From Sorex araneus (lineage: Eukaryota > Chordata > Mammalia > Eulipotyphla > Soricidae), in assembly GCF_027595985.1 (NCBI RefSeq), contig NC_073307.1, forward strand, positions 45,912,094 to 45,976,093: a stretch of DNA of 64,000 nt, given 5' to 3'. This document shows, piece by piece, positions 11,181-60,585 of this stretch. Under the pieces are notes generated by a model. The model did no database searches and had not been told where the DNA came from. It saw only the letters and a program-made list of their open reading frames with translations. The translations under genes and the position numbers were made by a program. Position 1 is the stretch's first letter; the number at the start of each line of letters is the position of its first letter.

Positions 11181-11795
11181 ATTTTTACATGACAATCCTG
11201 AGTCTTTGTTGAGTGCTCATCTCTGGCAATAAGTAGAGGAACTCGTAACTAACCAGATATTTTTGGACCTAAAGTCTGTATTGCTGAACACTAAATACAA
11301 TTTCCCACTCAAAATGGCTGAAAAAGAATTTTTTTTTTAAAAGGTTCTTCATTAAAACTCTCAGCTGAGCTCAGCTCTAAAGATAAAGTGAACAATCCCC
11401 AGTGTGCAATGTACCACATTGCAGGACTGCATGGCATCCTTGGATGGAAGTAGCCCTGATGTATAGACAGACCCTAACTTCAACCACAGTCTGTTCCATA
11501 AATATGAGAGTTTCTAATAAAGCAGTTACCTGTTCTCCAAGGATCTGGAAAGTTTCAAGGGAAAGAAGAGACCTGTTCTAGACTTATGAGAATACGAGAA
11601 CAAATGTTTTTAGATGTAGATCTAAACTGGAGATTAATGTAAAACAACAACACTGCTGTTCAGGGCCATTTATCAGAGGGCAAATTTTCCTGGAGAGCTG
11701 AGTCATCTCAAAGGATGACACTTTGTGACAGGACAGAACACAAATCCAGGACGCTAATGAAAAAAATATTCTGTAGGAACAAAAGTTCTTGAAGA
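11181..11795. other. Gene-free stretch
   Basis: No exon or clear repeat is recognisable. Confidence 0.5.
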
Positions 11796-11945
11796 GTGAT
11801 AGTAGGTTGAATAGGGAGTTTGCTTTACATGCAGCCTTGCGAGTTTTATCCCTGGTACCCTACATGGTCTCCCCGAGCACCACCAGGAGTGATCCCCAAA
11901 CTGAGTACTTGCCACCACTCACCCACCATACCCCCCAAAAAAAAA
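11796..11945 (+). repeat. Group-A SINE
   Basis: Head-like AGTGATAGTAGGTTGAATAG, then TTTATCCCTGGTACCCTACA, CACCACCAGGAGTGATCCCC and a C-rich to A-rich end. Diverged, with a degraded 3' half. Confidence 0.7.
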
Positions 11946-12360
11946 GTTCTTGAAGATGGAACTTGGGCATTGTATATGCTCTAAAATTGTTAAATGTTAA
12001 AACCAAACTAGTTTTGATGTGCAATTGTGCACAGTAGGCACTCAGTATTCATAAGATCTCTCAAGCATGTCTTATAATTCTTGTAGGTATGCTTTCTCCA
12101 TCCTCACTTCCTAAATTTGAGGTAGGAAACATCTTAATTATAAATATTTTTGGACACTTCACTAGGTTTATTTTTTCCTTTGAGACATGCTAATCAAACA
12201 CAGAAAATAATTAAAGAATTGATTTAACTGCTCTAAAATAAATCTATTGAATGCCTTTTACTTAAGTCAGACTCAGAGCCAAATACTTTCACAACCAATT
12301 TCTACTAAGTATCAGGAAACAACAACAAAAGGATTTGCTATTTTATGCATTTATATTTAT

Positions 12361-12600
12361 ATATGCATGGCAGAGCCTGACAAGCTCCCTGTGGCATATT
12401 CGATATGCCAAATACAGTAACAATAACGGCTCTCATAACCCTGACCCTGAAAGAGGCTCTAATACAGCACCATTTGTAAGGACGTGTAAGGAGATGCTAC
12501 TAAAATCTCAGGGCTCGGATGAATGGAGGCGTTACTGACACCCGCTAGAGCAAATCAATGAACAATGGGATGACAGTGATACAGTGACGGTGATATTCAT
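12361..12600 (+). repeat. Long variant of group-B SINE, 5' truncated
   Basis: Starts within the body at GCATGGCAGAGCCTGACAAG, keeps CATATTCGATATGCCAAATA, then has the extra block containing CTAAAATCTCAGGGCT that the copy at 6247 has in reverse. Ends GGATGACAGTGATACAGTGA. The tRNA head is missing. Confidence 0.7.
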
Positions 12601-13729
12601 ATATGAAAATGTAGCAATTGATATGAGAATATGATTTATTTTGAGTAATAATGTAATGTAAACGCTGGAATTAAGATGACTGGTGCATAAATATAATTAG
12701 ATCTATTTTACATTTCTTCTCAGAGCTGCAAGTTAAGAAACATGGTTTGGCACAAATGTGACTGCAGAAGACAAGCTGAAATAGCTTGCTTCAAACCACA
12801 GTAAAGAGAAAAATAAATAGATATGCAAACAACCAAGAAAAGAATAGAAAAGACCCTGGAGGCTCCTTAAACTTTTCCACTTGCAACCTCTTTTCACCCA
12901 AGAATTTTTTACACGACCGTTAGTATGTAAATTTATAAAAATTTTAGACAAGCAACATATTTTGTGTATAACAAATCATAGAAATTTTATTTTACAAGTT
13001 ACACAACCCCACATATGGGACCACAATCTACAGTTGAAGAATTAAGGGCATCCGGAAATCATCTTCACTCTTTTCTTTGGCATAAGCAGCCCATGTTTTC
13101 TCCAATCATGTCTCAGTATCAATACGCACTAACCTCATGAGGTGTTTTTAATTCTCATTTTATCTAGGTATTTTAGACCATTTAGAGTTAAGAATGCCTG
13201 GATTCAGAGTCTTATTTCTGAATCCCAAAGAAGATATGGAAATTTAAAACTCCCAGACACTCTGACACTGAACACACATTTTCTGTAAATATTTTCTCTG
13301 TGAAGCTGGTTTCAAATCCATTAAACAGAAGATCATGTTGATTCTTGCCCAAACTTGAGTATAGTCACGAGTTTTTAATTGAGACTACATAGTGTAAGTA
13401 GTCTCATTTTTTTTATTAAAAAGAAAAATACTACTGATTATGTGCATGGATAATGTATCAAAAATATGATTACTTTAACAATACACATCCAAACTGTCTC
13501 ACACATCCCCACAAGTAAACCAAACAGGCCCCCCAAAAGTTTTCTTTAGCTGGAACGGTGAAAATCAACAAATTCTATTGGAACCAATCACCTTGTCATC
13601 TTGCAGATGACAAATCGTGGTCCAACGCCACTAATGCCAAAGTATCGACGACGCCAAAGTAAAAAATTAAAATAACAACAACAACAGCAACAACAAAAAC
13701 CAGAACCACAACCTGTTCCCGGACGTCAA
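12601..13729. other. Gene-free stretch before the promoter
   Basis: AT-rich sequence with no exon or recognisable repeat. GC content and CpG count rise sharply after about 13.7 kb. Confidence 0.5.
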
Positions 13730-14640
13730 ACACTTTAGCACGCTAGTCCACCCAAACTATTACGTAGAAGGTCCGGCACTGACGGCCCCGACGCACCACA
13801 CTCAATATGGCTGCCGAGCAACCCCGCCCCCCGCTTCGGTTCCACACCCAACATGGATTCGTCCTGCAGCTCCGCCCCGGATGACTCTACTCCGGAAATA
13901 CCTCGGCGGCGGCGGAAGCGGAAGTGCGGCGGAGGGGGGCCGCGGGAAGCGTCGGTGGCGTTCCTCCCTCCCTCTCAACCACAATAACAGACGGAGGGCC
14001 GGCGGAGGTGAGGCGGGGGGCCGGGGCAGGGCCGCGGGGGCCGGGCGCCGCGGAGGGGCGCGGGCGGCGGGATGGGACCTCCGGGCTGCCCGCCGCCTGC
14101 GTGTCGCGCTGCCTTGGGGCCGAGGAGGATCGGGGTGTGTGGCTCCTGGCCTTCTAGGCCCTGCTCGCGGCTCTGCCACCTCCTCTGAGCCTGACCCAGG
14201 GTTTGGGGCCCGGAGAAGCGGCGGCAGAGCGGAGGGGGGTCGGCGGGGCTCCCCCCGAGGCCACGCCGCGCCTCTCGACTTCCACATCTCGGCGTTGTCA
14301 GGGTTTGGCTGGGTAAACTGGACAGGCCACTGTGGTCGGCGTCCTGCGGGCATGCCCCTGGCGACGCGGTGAGCGCACGCATCCCTCGCGGGGCGCCCAG
14401 CTCGCCCCCTGCACCCCCAGCCCACTGACCCTCCCGCTGACCTTGCCCACTCGGCGAGTCTGTACGATGGTCAGCGGGATGCTGTGGGCGCCCCCCGCCG
14501 CCCCCCACTCCAGCTCCGCAGATCGGCCTCCCAGCCCGCTTTCCCCGAGTCTCCCCGCTCGGGGACGGCCGTGAGCAGGCGTGCGTGGGCCATCCTCGGA
14601 CCCGCCTCGGCGCGTGCCCAAGGGCAGCTGGGCACTCGGG
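13730..14640. promoter_or_regulatory. FBXO38: CpG-island promoter of FBXO38
   Basis: A GC- and CpG-dense island with no TATA box covers the likely start of transcription. It carries an ETS-type site CGGAAGTG (13919-13926), a second CCGGAAAT (13892-13899) and a YY1-like AATATGGCTGCC (13804-13815). ETS and YY1 sites are common in TATA-less housekeeping promoters. Islands of this type often fire in both directions, and a divergent non-coding transcript is annotated at the human gene as I recall; nothing in the sequence proves one here. Confidence 0.8.
13880..14007 (+). other. FBXO38: FBXO38 exon 1, non-coding (start approximate)
   Basis: The 3' edge is a strong donor, GGCGGAG then GTGAGG at 14008. 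The 5' edge is inferred from the ETS sites and could lie several tens of bases either side. The sequence is 5' UTR only: the ATG is in exon 2. Intron 1 (14008-21364) is about 7.4 kb and holds a 32-bp tandem duplication, a TG repeat, several SINEs and a U6 pseudogene. Confidence 0.6.
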
Positions 14641-15051
14641 AAGGTGCCCGTGCTTCCGGGGCAGTGGGACGCTGGAGCCTGAAGACTTTGTTATGTAAAT
14701 TTCGGTGTCGCTGTAAAACACAGCTCCTTAAAAAGAAAGAGCTGTTATGTTGGTGTTGCCCTAGAGCTGCTATTAACTTGCTGGGTCACTGGGCAGATCC
14801 CGTCTCTGTGGACGAGAGCTTTTCTCATCTGTCCAGTGAACGTGTTAAAGAAGGTCATTGCCTGCCTCGTTATCACCCTCTTCATCCTCCCAGCACAGCT
14901 GCAGGATAGAATGGTGGTTCGTTGGAGCATATGATTTTCAGAGGGAGGGGGAAAAAGATTCCGGTGTGGAGGGTGCACAGTAATCTGTATGATCCTGTAG
15001 ATTGGGAAATCTGCCTCTGTAATTTTTGGGTTTCCTTGGCAATTAACCAGT

Positions 15052-15115
15052 TAGGTGGTCCATAAGGTGCCTTTCCTTTTACCTAGGTGGTCCATAAGGT
15101 GCCTTTCCTTTTACC
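15052..15115. repeat. Perfect 32-bp tandem duplication
   Basis: Two identical 32-base units (15052-15083 and 15084-15115), each starting TAGGTGGTCCATAAGGTGCC and ending TTTTACC, lie side by side in intron 1. Confidence 0.95.
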
Positions 15116-15159
15116 ATAGCAAGTGTGTCATTGCTGTGATTTTAATATCTTTTTAGGTT

Positions 15160-15160
15160 T

Positions 15161-15194
<34 letters not shown>

Positions 15195-15200
15195 TATGTG
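15160..15200. repeat. TG microsatellite
   Basis: A run of TG dinucleotides in intron 1, with TATG interruptions at the right end. Confidence 0.9.
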
Positions 15201-16203
15201 TTCAAATTGACTATGTACTACAGCTACTTTAGTAAAAAGTAAAGTTGCTAAGGCTTAGAATGGGGGAACAAGAAAATCTAGATTTTATTAAAATATAATG
15301 ATCCAATGGGATGAAATTAGACTTGAGCACCACTGGGCCCTTGCTTCATTACAGGTGCTTTCTGTCTCTCCAACTTCGGATAAACTGACTTTCCTGTCTG
15401 ATCCTCCGATTCCCTAACTGAAAGAAAAAAGGTTGAACTCTCTGATTCCAGGATCCTGTCAGCCCTGTAATTCTTGGTTTTTGTTTTCCATTTGAGCAGT
15501 AGATGACATGTAAGGTTACTTGAAAACAAGCAAAGCGATGCCAGTAAGTGAGTGCTAAACAAGTACTAGGAACCTGAACAGAACAGCCTCTGCCCAGATA
15601 GAATGACCGAGGACATTGGCAGATTTTAAAGGGAAGAGAGGTGTTTTTGGTTAGCATAATGACAAGTAAATTATTGTGAATCGAAATCACTGAGGTTGTT
15701 GGCACCTGGTAGTTGGAATCTCTCTCCACTCTGAGATTGTAAGTCTCACCACCAAGTTCTTCATGGACAGTTAGTTATTGTGTTGCGGGGATGGATGAAG
15801 TTTCTCTAGAGAATTGCTCGGAATTGCAGACAGAATGGGAAATTAAGAATTTTGCCAGTCTAATTAAAGAGTTTTCTAAGTTTTCTTGTCTGTTGCAAAC
15901 TGTGTTGGTTTGAACTGCTATGAGATGTGTGTTCATTAGAGACAGATACCCTAGAAAAGTGGGACTGAGTAATTGGTAGAATAAATCAGGCAGAGGTGCA
16001 TGTTATTGACAAGATAGAACAGGTTGAGGATGTCTTTTAATTGTGACACATTGAGGGACTGAAAGAGTTGAAGTTTTAAAATCCTTCATGGAAATAGATG
16101 GTCTAAAGGGGAATAACTTGATTTTGTAAGCAAGGAATTGTTGGCGTTTTCTTGTTAGGAAATAAAAGTAACTATAGGGTTAAGGATTAGAAATGAAGAG
16201 AAT

Positions 16204-16345
16204 TGGGCCTGGGCAGTGGGTAGGATGCTTGCCTTGCATGCTGCTGACACAGGTTCAGTCCCTCCAGCCCCCTATATGGTTCCTCGAGTCCCACCAGGAG
16301 TAATCCCTGATCGCCACCAGATGTGCCACCCCCCAAAAAAAACTT
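16204..16345 (+). repeat. Group-A SINE in intron 1
   Basis: GGGCCTGGGCAGTGGGTAGG, TTGCCTTGCATGCTGCTGAC, CACCAGGAGTAATCCCTGAT and a C/A-rich end. The internal second AGGAGTAA block is missing, so it is a shortened copy. Confidence 0.8.
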
Positions 16346-17842
16346 TAAATTATTTAAATAATTTAAAGAATAAATTTGGGAACAACCATAATGAATTTGG
16401 AACAACCAGGTGGTAGTATAGTTTTATTCAAAGTAAGAGATTTGATGTCACCGATTAGGAGAAAAGGAGTCCCTAAGAGACTGTTGTGAGAAGACCCTGC
16501 TTTACAGAAGGCTCATGAGGCAAACTCAAGTTTTATGATTCAAAATGCATTTGGGGCTGCCAGACAAAAAAAATCATGTTTCCTTTGACTAATGTGGCTC
16601 TCGTTTTCTATATGCTTGGAGAGATACACTGTTTTAATTACAACAACAACAGAACATAACAAAATCCCTAGACTTAGAATGAGAGGCTTAAGAGTAGTCA
16701 CAGGAAGATGGTGGGCTACCCATAGCTGAGATTAGGCTACTAAAAGGAGTCTGTATTAGATGTGCCAGAAAGCCTTATTTGTGAAAGAGGGTGTAGCCAG
16801 CAGCACTTTTATCAAGAATATCCAGAAGCCCGTCTCTGAACACCGGGGTGTACCTTTGGCATGCAAGGAGGCAGCTGCACTGAGGAGGACTGCCTTGACA
16901 GTGCGTTTGTGGTACAGACTGGCAGTCTTGACTGCTGACCGAGCCCCTTGCGCTTAATATGTGCCCTTGAGCAACACTTCCAGCAGACAGCCTGAACGTT
17001 GAAGGAGCCAGTCTTGGATACAGACTCTGGGCCAGCTTTTGTTTATCTTTGAAGGCCTTGAAATTCTGTAGGTAATTCAGCATTACATGAATTCAGGTAT
17101 AATTTGGTTTTCTCTTAGGGAGAAAATGGGCAAGTTTTTATTGTAGTCTCTCAAATATATATGTGGCCCATAAAAAATTCAGTGCTATATGGCTAAATAT
17201 TCTATCAGGATCCTCTAACTTTTCACCAAATTTGCAGAATCTTTAATTCTGTCTGAAGAGTATTTCTTTGATATTCAAAGACTGAGCCCCAGAACTTGCT
17301 AACTCTAAAAATAGCACTAGAAACAACATTATAGTCTTCATATAATTTAAGCTTTCTAGTTACTTCACACTCACTTGTCCCTCACCATCCTCGCCTCCTT
17401 TGTTGGACATGCTGAAATGTCTCTGTTCCTAGTACCTAGAAGAGCTTCCCTTTTTCTCTTTCTGTTTTGTCCTACTCAGGTCTTTGGGCCTCCTCTGCCT
17501 TTTGGAGTTCTTTCATGTCAATGGAGTTGAATCGATGTTATTGTCCTTGTAGAGTTTGCATGTTAGTAAGGGATAATGAATGTGTCTGTTGGTGGGGCAG
17601 CTTTTTACCTACTGAACATTTCCAGGGACACTTGAGTTGGGGAAACCTGGTAGATTTCATCTGGCTAAAGGCCCTGATCTATCACACCCCTCAGTGTAGG
17701 GTGGAGGTCATATCTTTAATCCCATGTTCCTCTTTACATGGTCCTTCCCACTGAAGATTTAGAGTAAGGAGTTACGATTAAACCTGCTAGGAATAGGTAG
17801 CTACAAGAATGAATTTCAATTATAGGCAAGAGATGGGAAATT

Positions 17843-17896
17843 TATATATGTATATATATATATATACACATATATACACATGTATATATGTATATA
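17843..17896. repeat. AT-rich simple repeat
   Basis: ATATATGT/ACAC-type repeat directly before a group-B SINE in intron 1. Confidence 0.85.
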
Positions 17897-18135
17897 GAGC
17901 GATAGCACAGCTGCTAGTGTGTTGTCTTTCACCAGGCTGGCCCAGGTTTGATTGTTCATCCCTCTCAGAGAGCCCGGCAAGCTACTGAGAGTATCTCGCC
18001 CACACAGCAGAGCCTGGCAAGCTACCCATGTCGTATTCAATATGCCAAAAACAGTAACAACAATTCTCACATGGAGACGTTACTGATGCCCGCTCGAGCA
18101 AATCAATGAGCAACGGGATGCCAGTGATACAGTTA
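17897..18135 (+). repeat. Group-B SINE in intron 1
   Basis: AGAGCGATAGCACAGCTGCT head, CTCAGAGAGCCCGGCAAGCT, ATATGCCAAAAACAGTAACA, CCGCTCGAGCAAATCAATGA and a GTGATACAG end, with AT repeats on both sides. Confidence 0.9.
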
Positions 18136-18988
18136 TATATATATATATTGCATCTTTCACCTAAACTTTAGCCTTTGGTAGTTAGAGCTTAAGCGCATTA
18201 TAGACTAAGTGGATTTTGTGGTGCTGCAGATCTAACGTGTATACAGTGTTGGCCTGTAAAGTGTGCATGAGAGCTCTTAAATCTAACTTATACAAAAGTA
18301 TAATATTATAAGATAAGAATGAATGATAGAAGCCAGAATTTGAAGATGATATGGATAGTGAGAAGTCTAAACCAGATTTTGATCTAAGTACAAAAAAGTA
18401 AAGATCTTGATATTCTCGAAGGATATAAATTGTGAAGATTGTGCAAGTAAGTCCTGTGCTGGAGATTAAGTCAGAATATTAGAATAATCCATGGATTGAT
18501 CTGTGCCTGGTTTAGGAATTCATATGCTATATTGTAGCTATTTATTGTGCATCTTTATTGGAGTAATAGCTAATTACATTTTTGCCAGATTACACATGTT
18601 GATGAGATCATTGGGGGTTACACAGGTCAGTGAGATCATTGAGTGCTCTGGTAGCAAACAGAATTTATAGGAGCATGAAATTGGTGCTGAGTGGCCTTGA
18701 AACAACTGAATGCATATGGGATAAAGGAAAGATTGATCAAAAAGTCATTTATCAGTATTTGTGAATTTATTAGGAGCAAGAGACTTAACATGTAGAGGCA
18801 GGAGATTGAAATTGTTTTCCTGCCAGAAACATGCCCTAGAAAATACAGTTGCTAGAGTAAAAGCAACTATTATTAAAGCCTCGGAAGATTGGAAAGGTGG
18901 ATAATCAGAAGCTTTCACAGATGATTTAATATTTTAAGCCAAATTTTGAAGGGAGATGGTTTTCTAGTCAAAAATTAGAGAAAAGAGA

Positions 18989-19115
18989 TGCTGGAGAGAC
19001 AGTACAGCAGGGAGGATGCCTGCCTTGCACGTGGTTGTCCCAAGTTCAACCCCTGGCACCCCATATGTTCCCACACCCTCCCGGAGTGAGGACTGTTGGG
19101 GATCGCCCCCAAACA
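18989..19115 (+). repeat. Group-A SINE in intron 1
   Basis: GCTGGAGAGACAGTACAGCA head, TGCCTTGCACGTGGTTGTCC, CAAGTTCAACCCCTGGCACC, then a short body and A-rich tail. Confidence 0.75.
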
Positions 19116-20545
19116 AAACAACAGAAAAATGAAAATAAAAGGGGAGAAAAAGAACATTCTTGTCAAGTTAATAGCATAATAGGAACGAATGGTCAGCATT
19201 CGCTAGGGGGAATTGGGGATTTGGGTGCAGCTGGAGTCAGTATGCTGAGGGAGTGAGATGGATTGAAAGCAGATACTGGAAAGGTGATTTCAGACTGTTT
19301 CCAAAGGAGAAACTGGGGGGTGGGGTGGAATCCCCTTTGGAAACAGTTCCTGTGGGCTTGTTTTTGCTTGTTTTCTAATATAAATGATCGGCCCAAAACA
19401 GATTTCTATACTTTTTTGACCTCTCATCCCCTTTTCAGGAAAAAAAAAAAAAAATCACCCGCCACTCCCCAATTACACTTGAGGCTGCTGCAGCCACCCT
19501 GGATCTCTGCAGCAACCTGCCCCAGCTGCTAGCCCCTACTTTGGGAAACTGTTGTCTAAAGTTCTTAGGCAGAGAGCGGAGTATGGAAAGCCCGAGTCTC
19601 TTTCTACACCTTTCCTCAGTGCCCAGAGGCAACCATTGGCACATTTTTTCATGGATTCTTCTCAAAATGCCCCAAACAAGCACAGCACGTGACATTTTTC
19701 TTTTATGCAAATTGTAATGCTTTAGATATGCTCTACATTTTCTGCATAATTCATAGAGAAATGTTTTTTAAAAAGTTATTCTTAACTTCAATGTGGAGTG
19801 TATGGTAAGCAGTTTTTTCAGTAATTTCGTTAATCATGAGCCTGCTCTGTGATTGACCATTTTCCAGGCCTTACTGGACTGGAATGTGGACTGTAGAGTG
19901 GAATTATGTGGATAATTAGGAAACCATTGCAGAAAAACAGAAGAGTAGAAATGATTGTAAGGACAGTCTTGTAGATTAATTTGACAAGACTTCAACAAGT
20001 CTTTCAAAAGGGTGGAAGATCTTAATATATTGAGTGTCTAGTATGGGAAACCAGTAAACTGCAGTAGGGAAAATAATATTTGTTTGGGAAAGGGAGGCAG
20101 TTTATATTTGTGGGGGAGTTTATTTTGTTCAGCAGATACATTTTTATATACTTGAACTTTTTTTTTAATTAGCTTCTTTTAAGGGATTATTTTTAGAGCT
20201 TTTTTAATTCAAAGAGTGCGGTTGTTTCATAAGTTTATATTGAACTGGACCATTTATATTAAGTTGGAATACTCTATAAAATTCATAAAATTAATCTATA
20301 CCAAACCTAGATTGCAATTTTAAGTTTTCCATCCAGTATAATCTGCGGATTACAAATCAGCCATCTTTGGAATTACTGAAACATCTTCAAACATGGGAGC
20401 AGAGCTCTTTAACTTTCTTATTAAGCAGAAATCAGAATGAGCTCGGTGCATTTATGGAAACTTATGCATGTAATAGTTGATTACATTCTCTCACATTATA
20501 AATCTTTGTATTTTCAAAAATACTTAAAGCAGCTGATCTCAACTC

Positions 20546-20717
20546 TGTCTTGGGTAGGGGGAACCTGGTGATGCTCAAGGACTGGCTCCTGGCTCTGTGC
20601 TCAGGGAATAGTCCTGGTGGACTCAGGACCATATGAGACACTGAGGTTCTTGAACCAGGCTTGGCCATGTGCAAAGCAAGTGTCTTGTCTGCTGTACTAG
20701 GTTCCAAGCCCTCAAAT
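20546..20717 (-). repeat. Group-A SINE, antisense, intron 1
   Basis: + strand words: GGCTCCTGGCTCTGTGCTCA, GGACCATATGAGACACTGAG, TTGAACCAGGC and CAAAGCAAGTGTCTTGTC, in the reversed group-A order. Confidence 0.75.
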
Positions 20718-21166
20718 TTTTCAGTTAAGAAATATTTAAGATATGACAGATAAATATATAGAAATGTAATAAGTGAAAAAGTATTCAAAATTATTTTATC
20801 AATGAGCTTAAGAAATGAAGACTTTAAAAGGTGATTCAACTTAATAAGTGTAGTTCTTGGTAGTTACAGGACTAGAATCCAAAAAAAGTCATCTATGTTG
20901 GGACAATGCTAGAATCAGATGCTTCTGGGGTTGAAACAGGTTTTGTTGACCTGACTTAATAACCTTAAATGGAGAAATTGAGTAAAGCTGCAAAGCGGTA
21001 AGATGAAATTTAGAATCTAGGACTCCTGATTTCTGGATATTTTTTGCTATTCATAATGCATCTTTGTATTTCTTATTACCTTCAGAAAAAAGACAGCCTG
21101 TCTTTCGTCTGCTGTTTGTTAATTTGAATGTAGCCTGTACTCTTTTATTTGAAAATAAGTATTGCT

Positions 21167-21267
21167 GGACTCTCTTTGGCAGCACAGATAGTGAAATTGG
21201 AGTGTTACAGAGAAAATTAGCATGGCCCTTGCACAGGGATGACATGCACATTTATGAAGCATTCCGC
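21167..21267 (+). pseudogene. U6 snRNA pseudogene
   Basis: TTTGGCAGCACAGATAGTGA, AAATTGGAGTGTTACAGAGA, AAATTAGCATGGCCCTTGCA and AGGGATGACATGCACA follow U6 snRNA across almost its whole length with scattered substitutions. The end (GAAGCATTCC, then a C-run and A-run) replaces the U6 3' end, as in processed copies. No proximal promoter element is visible. It ends about 97 bp before FBXO38 exon 2. Confidence 0.9.
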
Positions 21268-21364
21268 CCCCCCCAAAAAAAGCCTTGCTCTTCCTAGGTT
21301 TTATAGGATACATTTTCCATCTGTGTTTGATTTGCTTTAGCCTTCTATATTCTCTTGCTTTTAG

Positions 21365-21434
21365 GTTCTTTGAAATCAAGTAATCAAGAGGGAAGATTTG
21401 AAATTTGTTTTTTGATACTGGTGTTAACACAAAA
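21365..21434 (+). other. FBXO38: 5' UTR part of FBXO38 exon 2
   Basis: The exon opens after a pyrimidine tract ending TTGCTTTTAG (21355-21364). About 70 bases of leader precede the ATG. The start lies in a good context, with A at -3 and G at +4. Confidence 0.75.
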
Positions 21435-58676
<37,242 letters not shown>

Positions 58677-59348
58677 TTGGACTTTCCTGCTTCCCAGCTG
58701 TTCTGACAGAAAGCCGCTGGGGCCCGCCAGCTTCCAGAGCTCCAGAGGGGGATGCATTTGGGAAGCCCTGAATGTTTGATATACAGGAAATATATAAGGA
58801 ACGTTGAAGTTGTATACAGATATTTGTACATAGAGGAAATATACAAAGCTCCTACGTACCAACTTTATATCATATGTTTATACAATTTAATTTAAAAACT
58901 CATTTTAATGAAGGCAAATAATTGGAAAGAGTTCATTTTTTCCCCCCAGACTTTTTGGCTGAGCCCCATTTACAATATTCTTAATCACTATCCCTCCTCT
59001 TAAATCTGTGCCTTTTTTCTTCTCAGTGAGCAAAACTGTTTGAGTAAATCTATTGAAGAGTGTGTGTCTTGTGTGCTTTTTTGTTGTTTTGTTTTACTAC
59101 TAAGACACCAGTTAAACTCTCTGTAATCAGGCGGCTATGTGTTTCTGTACAAATTGTGCTTCCTTTTTCTTTCAGTATTATAGTTGCCATATTTCTTAAA
59201 ATCAAATTAAAAAGACTCATGACTTAAAAAATGGAGTTTGAGGGAGAAATGGAAAAGTTTCTAAAAGCATTTCTAGTTATTTATTTCCACATCAATTGTG
59301 TACATGCATTACCTTGAATATGAAAATAAAAGTTTATTAAAAAACTTG
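58677..59348 (+). other. FBXO38: FBXO38 3' UTR with poly(A) signal
   Basis: About 670 bases of AT-rich trailer. The signal AATAAA is at 59325-59330 and the cleavage site should lie about 10-25 bases on. No repeat lies inside it. A distal second site cannot be excluded. Confidence 0.8.
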
Positions 59349-59669
59349 TTTGCCTTGAACCTCAGTCACTCATAAAAAGAAAAAAAATAGATACTGCACA
59401 GAAAAGGAATGTGTAATCAATCTTTCAAAGTAAGATTCTACTGTAATCCAGTTCCTCACCTATGCCTTCTTAACTCACTTAATCCTGTGTGACAGACTAC
59501 TAGGAACACCCAGTCATCCAGAGAGATGCCCTATCTCAGTCCTTGAGAGAAATTGCAATGGCAGTGACAGTGATACCTCAGCACCAGAGTATTCGCTGTC
59601 AAGAGCAAAATAACTTGAGACCAACACTGGCCTGGAATGGAGTTGCCGCTTCTAGCTGAATAATCTTAG
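59349..59669. other. Intergenic gap after FBXO38
   Basis: No recognisable element. In human the gene downstream is HTR4 on the opposite strand; no HTR4 exon is visible in this window. Confidence 0.45.
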
Positions 59670-60575
59670 CAAATTGCTTAAGTGGCAAGTCTATGGAAGA
59701 AATTTATATTATCCAAACAGATGTAAAGGATACCCTACTAAAGGGGAAAAAGTATTTGCTCTCAATAGATCACATAAAGGCCTATTATCCAAGAGAGGTA
59801 AAGTACTCACAAGACTCAGTAACAAAACATCCAGTGACTGTATCCAAAAATGGGGACAGACGAACCGTTTTCCAAGAAGGCATGCAGACGGCCAGTAGAC
59901 ATGAAAAAGTGCTTGTTACTCATTATGAAAATGAGTAACATTGAAATAGCATGCCGGTGAGAATGGCATTTACCAAAACACAGAAAGAGGGTCAGAGAGA
60001 AAATACAACAGGTAGGGCACTTGCCTGGCGTGGTGGCTCACCTTGGTCTATTCATGATTGCTGAGTGCATAGCGAGGAGTCAGCCCTGAACATGGCCAGA
60101 TGTGGACAAAACACAAACATGGAAAGAGCTCATGTTGGGGTTGTGAGAAAGGTGAAAAGAAAAATCATCTACTGTTGGTGGGAATGTCATTTGGTTCAGT
60201 CTCTGGAAAGTAATAGAGATAAAAGAAAAATAGAAACGGAACTCCCATACATCCCAGCGACACCATTTCTTAGCATCCACCCCAAAAAACCATTAATTAA
60301 AGAAAGATGCACACTTGGTTCATTGCTGCACTTCCTTCAATAGCCAAGATACAGAAATAACCCAAATGCCCAACTGATGACCTGAAGACAGCACAGCAAG
60401 GTAGCAGCAAAGGGAGGATTGGTGTTCAAAGTGGAGGGCACTGGGACCTCGGAGAAAGAAGCGGGTGCATTGGTGATGGGTGTGGTATTGGAATTTTTTA
60501 CGTGGAAAGCCATCTTTATTATAAATTAGTACCTCAATCAATTTAAGGTAAAATCTTTTAATAAAAAATAGACAT
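59670..60575 (+). repeat. L1 ORF2 end and 3' UTR, broken by a SINE
   Basis: CAGACGGCCAGTAGACATGA, CATCTACTGTTGGTGGGAAT, CTCCCATACATCCCAGCGAC, TTCAATAGCCAAGATACAGA and AACCCAAATGCCCAACTGAT follow the L1 ORF2 end. Frames are broken. The part after 60405 has the GGCACTGGGACCTCGG to GGTGATGGGTGTGGTATTGG layout seen in the 3' ends at 1483 and 2825, tying those to L1. Confidence 0.75.
59985..60117 (+). repeat. Group-A-like SINE inside the L1
   Basis: GGGTCAGAGAGAAAATACAA, GTAGGGCACTTGCCTGG and GAGGAGTCAGCCCTGAACAT interrupt the L1 order. An old, shortened copy. Confidence 0.55.
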
Positions 60576-60585
60576 AATTTTGGTC

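Noticed and set aside
1-13729. A SPINK-family gene upstream, expected from human gene order
   Set aside because: No Kazal-type cysteine pattern or exon was seen; in human the nearest one is tens of kilobases away as I recall.
13802-14721. Long open frames on both strands in the CpG island (up to 248 codons)
   Set aside because: GC-rich DNA has few stop codons by chance. The frames overlap on both strands, are rich in Pro, Arg, Gly and Ala, and show no recognisable domain.
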